A DNA stretch of 11,736 bases from Clostridiales bacterium (GCA_016930475.1 JAFGGR010000042.1:1-11736), one strand, 5' to 3'; shown: positions 1 to 7,220, counted from the stretch's first letter. A program made the numbers and translations. The notes: a model not told the origin generated them from the letters alone.

Positions 1-76
1 GAGAAACCTCCCATTATTCGGGCCCTTTGAGGATTAGTCGTGAATGATTCTCTCTTAACATTTTTGACACATTAAT

Positions 77-106
77 TTTACAAAAACGACCGTACATCAC
101 TATAGT
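77..106 (+). promoter_or_regulatory. Candidate sigma-A-type promoter of the HEAT-repeat gene
   Basis: TTTACA at 77-82 (5 of 6 matches to TTGACA) and TATAGT at 101-106 (5 of 6 to TATAAT) are separated by 18 bases. Transcription would start near 113, giving a leader of about 55 bases. A perfect TTGACA also occurs at 64-69, but no good -10 lies 16-18 bases after it. The AT-rich stretch 1-150 has no convincing coding sequence. Found by eye only. Confidence 0.45.
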
Positions 107-153
107 ATTTAATATTTATAACGAGCATAATCTAGTTAAGGCTAAGACTTATG

Positions 154-160
154 AAAGGGG
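154..160 (+). promoter_or_regulatory. Ribosome binding site that decides the HEAT-gene start
   Basis: AAAGGGG lies 8 bases before the ATG at 169. The upstream in-frame ATG at 151 has only a weak AAGG before it and itself overlaps this Shine-Dalgarno sequence, so 169 is the better start. Confidence 0.6.
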
Positions 161-168
161 CGATCAAG

Positions 169-510
169 ATGGCAAGAATCGAAAGGGTCGTTGAAAAAAT
201 TGAAAAACTTGGAAAGAAGCAGAATCTTGGCGCTCTGGTCAAGATGAAGGATGATCCGGACGATGAGGTTAGGGTTGCTGTTGCTCAAGCCCTCGGACAG
301 ATCAAGACGTATGACGCAGGAATGCAGCTTATTCCTCTTCTGAGGGACAGTGCATCGACCGTCAGAGCCGCAGCGGCGGAAGCGGTCGGAGAGATCAATG
401 CAAAGCATTGCGAAGAATACGTCAAGAAGCTTGCGTATGCAGACTCGGATCCGTCAGTGCGCCAGACCGCAAGAGAAGCGTTGGATAAGATTCGTACCCG
501 CGTAATTTGA
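169..510 (+). CDS. Small HEAT-repeat (PBS-lyase-like) protein
   Basis: This is a 113-residue soluble protein built almost entirely of HEAT-like helical repeats. After an N-terminal lysine-rich helix, three repeats of about 30 residues can be seen. Each has a short helix, a D-D/S-x-x-x-V-R turn and an A-rich second helix ending in G-x-I or D-K-I: around VRVAVAQALGQI, VRAAAAEAVGEI and VRQTAREALDKI. Such repeats make curved scaffolds for protein-protein contacts. The family also includes phycobilin lyase-type proteins, but nothing here suggests pigment chemistry. No signal peptide, membrane segment or catalytic motif is seen. The gene is monocistronic, with its own candidate promoter and a strong terminator. 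An ATG at 151 would add six residues, but the Shine-Dalgarno sequence favours 169. The cellular role is unknown. Confidence 0.8.
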   Translation: MARIERVVEKIEKLGKKQNLGALVKMKDDPDDEVRVAVAQALGQIKTYDAGMQLIPLLRDSASTVRAAAAEAVGEINAKHCEEYVKKLAYADSDPSVRQTAREALDKIRTRVI

Positions 511-530
511 CGGTTATCCTATCAAAAATA

Positions 531-563
531 GACCGGCTTATTCGATAATTAAGCCGGTCTTTT
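531..563. terminator. Bidirectional rho-independent terminator
   Basis: A perfect 10-bp stem pairs GACCGGCTTA at 531-540 with TAAGCCGGTC at 550-559, around a 9-base loop. It is followed by TTTT on the plus strand. On the minus strand the hairpin is followed by TATTTTT (complement of 524-530). It therefore fits termination of both the HEAT gene and the convergent GlmU-like gene. Confidence 0.85.
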
Positions 564-585
564 CATTTGCTCCGGTCAATCCGGA

Positions 586-1257
586 TTAATCCTTCTTCGT
601 TACGACTTCTCCCTGCTTCTTATAAATGCTGTTTGCGGGGACAAAACCGCGAACCATCGATAGCGGATAGACATTCGAATGTCTTCCGACGATCGTGGCG
701 GGATTCAGTACACTGTTGCATCCGACCTCGACGTAATCACCCAGAATCGCGCCGAACTTCTTCATTCCGGTCGGTACCGTTTCATCTCCGAAACGAAAGA
801 TCGTAAGAGTATGATCCGACTTCACGTTCGAGGTGATAGCACCCGCACCCATATGTGCTTTATAGCCGAGAACGGAGTCTCCGACATAATTGTAATGCGG
901 AACCTGTACCCCGTCGAAAAGGATGACGTTCTTGAGTTCGGTCGAGTTTCCGACCACCGCATTCTTCCCGACGATCGCACTTCCACGGATAAAAGCGCAA
1001 TGGCGCACTTCCGCTCCGTGATCGATGATACACGGACCCGCAATATATGCGCTGTCGAAAACCTTCGCGCTCTTGGAGATCCAAATATCCTCGCCGCGCA
1101 TATCGTACTCATCCGGGTTTAAGGAACTGCCCAGACGACGAATGAACCGGGTAATGTCCGGGAGCACCTCCCAAACATTTTGCCTACCCTCAAATATTTC
1201 GGATGCGATCGTCTTTTCGAGATCTAACAGGTCAGATATTTGTATGCCGGTAACCAT
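586..1257 (-). CDS. Left-handed beta-helix GlmU-C-like acyltransferase-family protein
   Basis: This 223-residue protein resembles the C-terminal acetyltransferase half of GlmU. About 50 N-terminal residues precede a run of hexapeptide repeats from roughly residue 55 to 210 ([I/V]-G-x-x-x-x pattern). The segment VPHYNYVGDS followed by GAGAITSN closely mirrors GlmU's VPH-x-x-Y-x-GD and GAGTITCN region and keeps the histidine that is catalytic in GlmU. The N-terminal uridylyltransferase half (about 230 residues with an LxxGxGTRM motif) is absent, so it cannot be a full GlmU. Stand-alone proteins of this kind are common in Clostridia and are often labelled UDP-GlcNAc pyrophosphorylase-related. 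The substrate is unproven, and transfer of an acetyl group to glucosamine-1-phosphate or another amino sugar is an inference. It lies on the same strand as glmS and glmM, but ppk2 and a terminator separate it from them. Confidence 0.8.
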   Translation of the reverse strand: MVTGIQISDLLDLEKTIASEIFEGRQNVWEVLPDITRFIRRLGSSLNPDEYDMRGEDIWISKSAKVFDSAYIAGPCIIDHGAEVRHCAFIRGSAIVGKNAVVGNSTELKNVILFDGVQVPHYNYVGDSVLGYKAHMGAGAITSNVKSDHTLTIFRFGDETVPTGMKKFGAILGDYVEVGCNSVLNPATIVGRHSNVYPLSMVRGFVPANSIYKKQGEVVTKKD

Positions 1258-1264
1258 AAGCATT

Positions 1265-1269
1265 CCTCC
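1265..1269 (-). promoter_or_regulatory. Ribosome binding site that decides the GlmU-like start
   Basis: On the minus strand GGAGG at 1269-1265 is 7 bases from the ATG at 1257-1255. The ATG at 1263-1261 is only 1 base from it, too close for initiation, so the protein should begin MVTGIQ. Confidence 0.7.
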
Positions 1270-1288
1270 GATATTATAGATACACTGT

Positions 1289-1317
1289 ATTTTATCAATT
1301 TCTCCTCGTGTTGTCTT
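1289..1317 (-). promoter_or_regulatory. Candidate promoter of the GlmU-like gene
   Basis: Read on the minus strand, AAGACA (1317-1312, 4 of 6) and TAAAAT (1294-1289, 5 of 6) are separated by 17 bases. Transcription would start near 1282, about 25 bases before the ATG. A TATAAT also occurs closer to the gene (minus 1278-1273), but it nearly abuts the ribosome site and would leave almost no leader. Confidence 0.35.
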
Positions 1318-1328
1318 TATAAAATTTC

Positions 1329-1357
1329 TTGTCCGGGTAAAAGTAAGCGTGTATATT
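1329..1357 (+). promoter_or_regulatory. Candidate promoter of ppk2
   Basis: TTGTCC at 1329-1334 (4 of 6) and TATATT at 1352-1357 (5 of 6) are separated by exactly 17 bases. Transcription would start near 1364, giving a leader of about 33 bases that contains the GAGGAGG ribosome site. It is divergent from the GlmU-like promoter, and the whole intergenic region is only 139 bases. Confidence 0.5.
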
Positions 1358-1396
1358 TAAATTATTGACGAGCAATCCGATGCTTGAGGAGGATCC

Positions 1397-2263
1397 ATGG
1401 ATATTACAAATTTTTGCATAAAGAACGGTAAGAATTTCAAACTGGACTCGATCGCGTGTGACGACTCGCTTGAATATTCAAAAAAAGACCGGGCAAAGGT
1501 CGAAGCGATGCTTGCGGACAACACGGTAAAGTCAGCCGAACTCCAGGATAAATTGTACGCGCAAAATAAGTACAGTGTTCTGATGATCCTTCAGGCAACA
1601 GATGCCGCGGGCAAGGACGGAACCATAAAGCACGTGACCAGCGGACTGAATCCTCAGGGTTGCCACGTGAGAAGTTTCAAGGCTCCTTCTTCCGAAGAAC
1701 TGGATCATGATTATCTTTGGCGCGTCAATCGCCAACTTCCTCAGCGGGGGACCATCGGGATCTTCAATCGATCCCATTATGAAGAGGTCCTTGTAGCAAA
1801 GGTCCACGATCTTCCTTCCAAACAACAATTACCGGATGAGATCCTTAAGGACGACATTTGGAAAAAGCGATACCGCCAGATCGTCGATTATGAGAAATAT
1901 TTGTACGAGAACGGCATCGTGATCATTAAGATCTACTTGCACCTCTCGAAGGACGAGCAGAAAAAACGAATACTTTCAAGGATCGACGACCCCGCCAAGA
2001 ACTGGAAATTCTGCGCCGGAGACTTAGATGAGCGCAAGCATTGGGAAGATTACCGGAAGGCTTTCGAGGAAATGATCCGGAACACGGCTACCGATCATGC
2101 CCCTTGGTATGTTGTTCCGGCCGACCGCAAATGGTTCGCTCGAACGGTCGTCAGCGAGATCCTTTTGAAAACGCTCGAGAAAATCGATCCTCAATATCCG
2201 TCCCTGCCCGAGGATCAGCAGAAACTGCTCTCCCATTACCGCGAGATCCTGGAAGCGGATTGA
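1397..2263 (+). CDS. ppk2: Polyphosphate kinase 2 family (polyphosphate:nucleotide phosphotransferase)
   Basis: PPK2 enzymes move phosphate between inorganic polyphosphate and nucleotides, usually regenerating ADP/ATP or GTP in the cytoplasm. This 288-residue protein is the usual length of a one-domain PPK2. The Walker A loop DAAGKDGT is at residues 69-76, followed by SGLNPQGCHVRSFKAPS. The Walker B region GIFNRSHYEEVLVAKVH is at 121-137. A basic lid region (KKRILSRIDDP) is near 189-199, followed by the conserved W-K-F, D-L-x-E-R-x-x-W and A-P-W-x-x-V-P-A-D-x-K segments. The NPQG/FKAP and FNRSHYE wording best matches the class III-like PPK2 subfamily, which can phosphorylate AMP as well as ADP. 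That class call comes from memory of motifs. The start is fixed by GAGGAGG six bases before the ATG. The gene is monocistronic and no polyphosphate synthase (ppk1) lies nearby. Confidence 0.92.
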   Translation: MDITNFCIKNGKNFKLDSIACDDSLEYSKKDRAKVEAMLADNTVKSAELQDKLYAQNKYSVLMILQATDAAGKDGTIKHVTSGLNPQGCHVRSFKAPSSEELDHDYLWRVNRQLPQRGTIGIFNRSHYEEVLVAKVHDLPSKQQLPDEILKDDIWKKRYRQIVDYEKYLYENGIVIIKIYLHLSKDEQKKRILSRIDDPAKNWKFCAGDLDERKHWEDYRKAFEEMIRNTATDHAPWYVVPADRKWFARTVVSEILLKTLEKIDPQYPSLPEDQQKLLSHYREILEAD

Positions 2264-2291
2264 TGTTCATATTCGACCCCGACCGATCGAA

Positions 2292-2344
2292 AAGCACCGC
2301 GCGATAGCGAAGGACCGACAAAGGTCCGCTCCACATCGGTGCTT
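2292..2344 (-). terminator. Branched hairpin terminator after glmS (possibly also for ppk2)
   Basis: Outer 8-bp arms AAGCACCG (2292-2299) and CGGTGCTT (2337-2344) enclose a second hairpin, GGACC (2312-2316) with GGTCC (2323-2327), extended by AGC/GCT. On the minus strand the outer stem ends in CTTTTC, a short U-tract suited to ending the glmS message. On the plus strand it is followed by AAATCG, which is weaker. It is the only structured element between the two convergent genes. Confidence 0.55.
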
Positions 2345-2357
2345 AAATCGCCTGCGG

Positions 2358-4223
2358 CTACTCGACCGTGACGCTTTTGGCCAGGTTTCTGGGTTTATCG
2401 ACGTCACAGCCCTTGTTGACGGCCATATAATAAGCGAATAGTTGACAGGGCGTCACGGCAAGCATCGGAGCCAAAAGCGGATCGATGACGGGAATCGTGA
2501 AGGTCTCGTCACAGGAGCGGATCGCGTTCTGCTTATCCTCCATCGTGATGCCCAGCACGACGGCTCCTCTCGCCTTGACCTCGGATATGTTGGAGATCAT
2601 CTTCTCCATCAATCGGTCTTGAGTCAGCGAGCATACTACAAGAGTGCCCTTTTCGATCAAGGCGATAGTACCGTGCTTCAGTTCCCCGCCCGGGTAGGCT
2701 TCGGAGTGGATATACGAAATTTCTTTGAGTTTCAACGAGGCTTCCATGGACAAGAAGTAATCCAGCCCTCTTCCGATGAAGAAAATACTCTTCGCATTAA
2801 AGTGTTCCGACGCAAACTTCTGGATCTCGGATTGCTTTTCGAGCATTTGTGAGATCATGTCCGGAATTCGGATCATTTCACGAATATAATACTCGTACTC
2901 GGTCGTTGTGATCGTGCCGATCAGGTTTGCCATCTCAAACGCCACCAGATAGATACAGGACAATTGGGTGAGATAGGCCTTGGTCGAAGCGACCGAAATT
3001 TCGGGGCCGGCAGCGGTATAAAGGACATAGTCCGATTCACGTGCGATTGAACTCCCTACAACGTTGACGATCGAAATCGTCAGCGCACCGCGCCTTTTGG
3101 CCTCGCGCATCGCCGCCAGGGTGTCGATCGTCTCTCCGGACTGACTGATGATGATCACGATCGAATCCTCGGTTATGATCGGATCCTTATAGCGGAACTC
3201 CGAGGCGACGTCGACTTCAACGGGGATGCGGCAAAGTTTTTCAACGATGTTCTTTCCGACACAGCCGGCGTGGTATGCCGTGCCGCAGGCAACAAAGTGA
3301 ATACGCGGTGCCCGGAGGATCTTTTCGCGATCAAGCGGAAATCCGTCGAGAACGATCCGGTTCGCGCGAATTCTGGAAGAAATCGTCGCTTTGACGGCGG
3401 TCGGCTCCTCAAAGATCTCCTTCATCATGAAATGCTCGAAGCCGCCCTTTTCGGCTGCTTCCGCATCCCAGTCCACGCGAAAAGAATCACGCTCGACTAC
3501 CTGCCCGTGTACGGTGAACAAATGCACAGAATCTTTTCGGATGATGGCGATTTCGTTGTCCTCAACGATCAGGACATCTCGGGTATACTCGATCAGAGCC
3601 GGGATGTCCGAAGCGACATAATTTGCGTCACTGCCGTAACCGATGATCAACGGATTATCTTTTTTAGCCGCGATCAGGAGGTCCGGATGCTCCGTACAAA
3701 GGACAACCAGAGCATATGAACCCTCAATTTCCAGAAGGGCGGCCTGAACCGCGCTGAAGATATCAGCGTTGCAATTGGTCAGGTAATGATACTCGATCAG
3801 GTGCGCCACCACCTCGGAATCGGTCTCGGATACAAAATGCGCGCCCCGTTCGACCAGAAACGTTTTGAGTTCTAAATGATTTTCAATGATCCCGTTGTGG
3901 ATCACGCAAACGTGTCGTTGGTCCGAGAGGTGGGGATGTGCGTTCTCGTCGCTCGGAGCCCCGTGGGTCGCCCAACGGGTATGGCCCATACCGAGGCATA
4001 TCCTGCCTTCCTGAGCGTGCTCGGGAGACGTATTGTAACCGAGCTCCTGTAGCGTCTCGTCAAGGATCTTGATCCTGCCCTTTTTTTTGATGACCCGTAA
4101 CCGGTCGTTTTCGAGGAAAGTAACACCCGCGGAATCATAACCCCTGTATTCAAGTTTTTGCAATCCGCGAATTAGGATCGGTATGGCGTCATGAACGCCG
4201 ACATAACCAACAATTCCACACAT
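2358..4223 (-). CDS. glmS: Glutamine--fructose-6-phosphate aminotransferase (isomerizing)
   Basis: GlmS converts fructose-6-phosphate and glutamine to glucosamine-6-phosphate and glutamate, the committed step toward UDP-GlcNAc, peptidoglycan and other amino-sugar polymers. The 621 residues run from the MCGIVGYVG start (Cys2 nucleophile after Met removal) to the diagnostic KPRNLAKSVTVE end. The N-terminal glutaminase domain shows HTRWATHG (81-88), HNGIIEN (109-115) and SETDSE (132-137). Two SIS sugar-isomerase domains follow, with VACGTAYHAG (311-320), SQSGET (360-365), STKAYLTQ (413-420), and RGLDYF plus EAYPGGELKHG (485-490, 508-518). It is about 10-20 residues longer than the B. subtilis and E. 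coli enzymes, apparently in the loop before HTRWATH. It is the last gene of the cdaA-glmM-glmS run, 86 bases after glmM. GGAGG sits 4 bases before the ATG, partly inside a small hairpin. Confidence 0.98.
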   Translation of the reverse strand: MCGIVGYVGVHDAIPILIRGLQKLEYRGYDSAGVTFLENDRLRVIKKKGRIKILDETLQELGYNTSPEHAQEGRICLGMGHTRWATHGAPSDENAHPHLSDQRHVCVIHNGIIENHLELKTFLVERGAHFVSETDSEVVAHLIEYHYLTNCNADIFSAVQAALLEIEGSYALVVLCTEHPDLLIAAKKDNPLIIGYGSDANYVASDIPALIEYTRDVLIVEDNEIAIIRKDSVHLFTVHGQVVERDSFRVDWDAEAAEKGGFEHFMMKEIFEEPTAVKATISSRIRANRIVLDGFPLDREKILRAPRIHFVACGTAYHAGCVGKNIVEKLCRIPVEVDVASEFRYKDPIITEDSIVIIISQSGETIDTLAAMREAKRRGALTISIVNVVGSSIARESDYVLYTAAGPEISVASTKAYLTQLSCIYLVAFEMANLIGTITTTEYEYYIREMIRIPDMISQMLEKQSEIQKFASEHFNAKSIFFIGRGLDYFLSMEASLKLKEISYIHSEAYPGGELKHGTIALIEKGTLVVCSLTQDRLMEKMISNISEVKARGAVVLGITMEDKQNAIRSCDETFTIPVIDPLLAPMLAVTPCQLFAYYMAVNKGCDVDKPRNLAKSVTVE

Positions 4224-4309
4224 AAAGCCTCCGGAATCTCCGGATCGAGGCCTGTAAAATGACGGTGCTAAAACGGTGGCACCCTCAAAAGCACTTCATC
4301 TGTTTATCG
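4224..4309 (-). promoter_or_regulatory. Structured glmM-glmS spacer; hairpin over the glmS ribosome site
   Basis: Two small inverted repeats lie in this 86-base spacer. On the minus strand, GGTGC and GCACC (4283-4279 and 4268-4264) enclose a 10-base loop. Nearer glmS, CCGGA and TCCGG (4243-4239 and 4235-4231) enclose 3 bases, and the right arm overlaps the GGAGG ribosome site (4232-4228). The second hairpin could limit glmS translation or mark a processing site. The conserved core of the glmS ribozyme is not recognisable. AGGGTGCCACCG resembles a T-box antiterminator motif, but a T-box specifier stem would not fit in the spacer. The regulatory role is inferred. Confidence 0.35.
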
Positions 4310-5665
4310 CTAAACGATAAAATTCTTCTGAATGATCGCCACTAAGTCTCTTGCCATCAGAGAAATTTCTTCCTCGTTCTCGCCCTCGATCATGACTCGA
4401 ATGATCGGCTCCGTGCCGGATGCGCGAACTAGGATCCGACCCTTGCCGTTTAATTGTGACTCGTATTTCTCGATCGTAGATTTGAGTAAATCAAATTCCA
4501 TGACCTTTGCCTTGTCCTCGTTCTTCACCTTTGCAGAAAGAAGGACCTGAGGCAAGATGTGTATAATTTCTGAAGCCTCCACAAGGCTCTGTCCCCTGCG
4601 GTACAAAGCCTTAAGCAATGCAAGGGCAGTCAGGATACCGTCACCCGTCGTTGCGTGATCCAGTAAAATGACATGACCGGACTGTTCTCCTCCGATGTTA
4701 TATCCCTTTTCCAGCATCTTTTCAAGTACGTAACGATCGCCAACCTTGGTTTTTTCAAGAACAATCCCGTTCTCATTCGCCATGATATCCAACCCTAGAT
4801 TGCTCATTACCGTTACAACGATCGTATCGTATTTCAGTTCGCCGTTCTCTTTCATATCCATAGCGATGATGGACATGATCGCATCGCCGTCGACCAGATT
4901 TCCGGAACCGTCGATCGCCAGAAAACGGTCAGCGTCGCCATCAAAGGCGAGACCGATGTCACATTTCTCCGTGACCACCAGCTGGGATAACACCTCCAGA
5001 TGGGTGGATCCGCAGTTCTTATTGATGTTCAGTCCGTTCGGTTGATTTCCGATCGCGATAACGGTAGCGCCCAAGTCCTCGAAAAGCGACGGTGCAATTT
5101 CACTGGCCGCTCCGTTTGCGCAGTCGATCGCGATCCTCATTCCGGTCAGATCGACGCTCATCCTCCGCTTCAGATGTTCGATATACTGGTGTCCGGATTC
5201 CGGACGCTTAACGGCGGTCCCGACCTCTTCTCCGACCGGACGGCTTTGGGAATAGATATCGTATTCATTAACGGTTCTCTCGATCTCGTCTTCGATCTCG
5301 TCCGAGAGCTTGAATCCGTTGCCGGAGAAAAATTTAATGCCGTTATATTCAAACGAGTTGTGTGAGGCGGAAATCATAACGCCCGCATCGTATTTATATT
5401 TGCTGGCAAGATAAGCGATACCGGGAGTCGGCAGAACACCGCACAAGAGAACATCGGCACCGGCCGAGCATATCCCGGCGGCCAGAGCCGCCTCAAGCAT
5501 CGGGCAGGATATACGAGTGTCCATTCCGATCAGTATGGTGGGCTTCTTATCCGTATTCACCGCAAGAACCTTCGCTCCGGCATAACCGAGCCGGTATGCC
5601 AGATCCGGTGTCAGCTCACGATTCGCTATTCCACGAACTCCGTCTGTTCCAAATAAACGCGCCAT
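4310..5665 (-). CDS. glmM: Phosphoglucosamine mutase
   Basis: GlmM interconverts glucosamine-6-phosphate and glucosamine-1-phosphate through a phosphoserine intermediate, linking GlmS to GlmU. The 451 residues match the family length (about 445-450). It begins ARLFGTDGVRG, as GlmM proteins do. The active-site loop is ISASHN (98-103, phospho-acceptor Ser101), the Mg2+-binding loop is DGDADR (242-247), the sugar-binding loop is GGEQSGH (325-331), and the phosphate-binding loop is RASGTEP (414-420). All key residues are present. The ATG has GGAGG 7 bases upstream, and the gene starts 20 bases after the cdaA-ybbR stop, so the two are surely co-transcribed. In B. subtilis, L. lactis, S. aureus and Listeria, GlmM binds CdaA and inhibits c-di-AMP synthesis. 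The conserved linkage makes the same contact plausible here. Confidence 0.98.
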   Translation of the reverse strand: MARLFGTDGVRGIANRELTPDLAYRLGYAGAKVLAVNTDKKPTILIGMDTRISCPMLEAALAAGICSAGADVLLCGVLPTPGIAYLASKYKYDAGVMISASHNSFEYNGIKFFSGNGFKLSDEIEDEIERTVNEYDIYSQSRPVGEEVGTAVKRPESGHQYIEHLKRRMSVDLTGMRIAIDCANGAASEIAPSLFEDLGATVIAIGNQPNGLNINKNCGSTHLEVLSQLVVTEKCDIGLAFDGDADRFLAIDGSGNLVDGDAIMSIIAMDMKENGELKYDTIVVTVMSNLGLDIMANENGIVLEKTKVGDRYVLEKMLEKGYNIGGEQSGHVILLDHATTGDGILTALALLKALYRRGQSLVEASEIIHILPQVLLSAKVKNEDKAKVMEFDLLKSTIEKYESQLNGKGRILVRASGTEPIIRVMIEGENEEEISLMARDLVAIIQKNFIV

Positions 5666-5685
5666 GTTCTTGCCTCCAGTAAACC

Positions 5686-7191
5686 TTATTCTCCGGCAGT
5701 GAACACATAGACAGCAATGTTCTCCGGATTTTTAAACTCCACGCGGTAGTATACATTTTTTTGAGAGGTTATTTCAATAGGCAAAGTGTTATATCCTTCG
5801 CCCTGAATCTGTGAAAAATCGATATATGCACCAATATCGGTATCCTCAAGATCTTCGATCACCCCTTTGCGGCCGACGACGATGATACTGACACTTTGAA
5901 CGGGATAAGCAGTTTCCAGTCCCATGGACTCGAGGATATCCTCGGATCGGAATTGAAGGGGAACCGTGATCGCTTTCTCGACGACCGGATTATTGTTGAT
6001 TTGAATATACATCCAGAGACTGAGTGAAATTAAAAATGAAGCCAGAATGTACATGATCCTTCTGAGAATTTCTTTACTGACACGGGCATGCGAACGCTTA
6101 GGAGCAACCTGCCAATCGGAAGATCCCTTCTTGGAATTCTTGTCTTGCTTGTCGATCGGGCACTCTGCGTTAACAGCGGAAACCGCAACGATCTCTCCGT
6201 CCACCAGATCCGAGCCCTTGGTTTTGATCATCTCGTCAACATTACCGGCCTGCATTTGAGCAGAGACGACGCCGGGCCTGACAAAAGGATTTGCGAGCCT
6301 TCTTCCCTTTCGTTTGGATCGTCCGGGTGCCTGTGCGATCCCGAAAATGAAGAGCAGGTTTCTCTTGAGTTCTTCCCCTCCGCGCATTTCGTATAGACAG
6401 CCGTCCATTGCCAGAGAAATCTTACCTCTTTCCTCGGAAACGGCAACGGCGATCGCGTCGCCCATTTCACTGGCTCCGACCGCCGCGCGATGACGGGTGC
6501 CGAAGCTCACCTTGGTGTGGACCGATTCGGAGAGCGGCACATGACAACGAGCGGCGATGATTCGGTTATTGCGGATCAGGATCGCACCGTCATGAAGGGG
6601 TGAACCTTTGTAGAAGATGGATTCCATCATATCCTTGGTCACCGACGAATCAAGGTGAACAACATTTTCCTGTTCCAATAATTCCCCGAGTTTGGAATTC
6701 CTCTCGACGATGATCAGGGCTCCGGTATACGACTTTGCCATCGCGGAGCACGCGCCCACGATATTGTCGATCATCGCGGCAACGTTGCCCGCCTCCTCTT
6801 GATATTCCGGAGAAAGGGCATTCGAAAAGGTGGAAAACGACTTGAGTCCGACCGTTTCCAAGGCTTTTCGCAGTTCGGGTTGAAAAATGACCACGAATGC
6901 GATCGCGACGACATAAAGAATGTTATCGAATAGAAAGCCGACCATCTCAAGTCCAAGAAGACTGCATACCATTGTAAAGAGAATGATCAAAAATAACCCT
7001 TGCAAGAGTTGCCAGGCTCTTGTTTTACGGAGAAGCTTCAGGAGTTGATATACAACAAAAGTGATCAGAAGGATATCAAAGACATATCGAACAATATCTA
7101 CCGGCCCACCGAAAAAGAGGTAGCCGCTATCCAATCCTGCGAATATTTCGCGGACAAAATCGATGATTTGCTCGATCAGGCCTTTGTTCAA
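5686..7191 (-). CDS. cdaA: Diadenylate cyclase CdaA fused to a YbbR (CdaR-like) domain
   Basis: CdaA condenses two ATP into cyclic di-AMP, a second messenger for potassium/osmolyte balance and wall homeostasis. The 501 residues contain three membrane helices (about 35-54, 62-80, 86-104) and a cytoplasmic DAC domain (about 140-288) with the catalytic DGA at 201-203 and GTRHR at 231-235. A polar, basic linker follows (about 289-378), then a fourth membrane helix (about 380-398) and one YbbR-type domain (about 400-501). CdaA alone is about 270-280 residues, and B. subtilis CdaR is a separate protein with several YbbR repeats. Here one frame covers both and only one repeat remains. Topology is consistent: DAC inside, basic HARVSKEILRR before helix 4, YbbR outside. 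The start codon is TTG (7191-7189) with AGGAGG upstream. No ATG occurs in frame before the membrane helices. glmM follows 20 bases later. Internal Met321 or Met380 could in principle start a separate YbbR protein. Confidence 0.93.
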   Translation of the reverse strand: MNKGLIEQIIDFVREIFAGLDSGYLFFGGPVDIVRYVFDILLITFVVYQLLKLLRKTRAWQLLQGLFLIILFTMVCSLLGLEMVGFLFDNILYVVAIAFVVIFQPELRKALETVGLKSFSTFSNALSPEYQEEAGNVAAMIDNIVGACSAMAKSYTGALIIVERNSKLGELLEQENVVHLDSSVTKDMMESIFYKGSPLHDGAILIRNNRIIAARCHVPLSESVHTKVSFGTRHRAAVGASEMGDAIAVAVSEERGKISLAMDGCLYEMRGGEELKRNLLFIFGIAQAPGRSKRKGRRLANPFVRPGVVSAQMQAGNVDEMIKTKGSDLVDGEIVAVSAVNAECPIDKQDKNSKKGSSDWQVAPKRSHARVSKEILRRIMYILASFLISLSLWMYIQINNNPVVEKAITVPLQFRSEDILESMGLETAYPVQSVSIIVVGRKGVIEDLEDTDIGAYIDFSQIQGEGYNTLPIEITSQKNVYYRVEFKNPENIAVYVFTAGE

Positions 7192-7200
7192 AACGAATCT

Positions 7201-7206
7201 CCTCCT
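7201..7206 (-). promoter_or_regulatory. Ribosome binding site supporting the TTG start of cdaA
   Basis: AGGAGG at minus 7206-7201 is 9 bases from the TTG at 7191-7189. The first in-frame ATG is far inside the second membrane helix (Met74), so the TTG is the only sensible start. Confidence 0.75.
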
Positions 7207-7220
7207 TCTTACCGCAAATA

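Noticed and set aside
151..168. ATG at 151 as the HEAT-gene start
   Set aside because: The better ribosome site AAAGGGG lies downstream of it and is correctly spaced for the ATG at 169.
4251..4290. T-box riboswitch suggested by AGGGTGCCACCG on the minus strand
   Set aside because: The spacer is only 86 bases and cannot hold a stem I with specifier loop. The match is imperfect (AGGGTGC, not AGGGTGG) and glmS is not an amino-acid or tRNA gene.
4224..4309. glmS ribozyme
   Set aside because: None of the conserved ribozyme core segments could be recognised and the spacer is shorter than the usual element plus leader.
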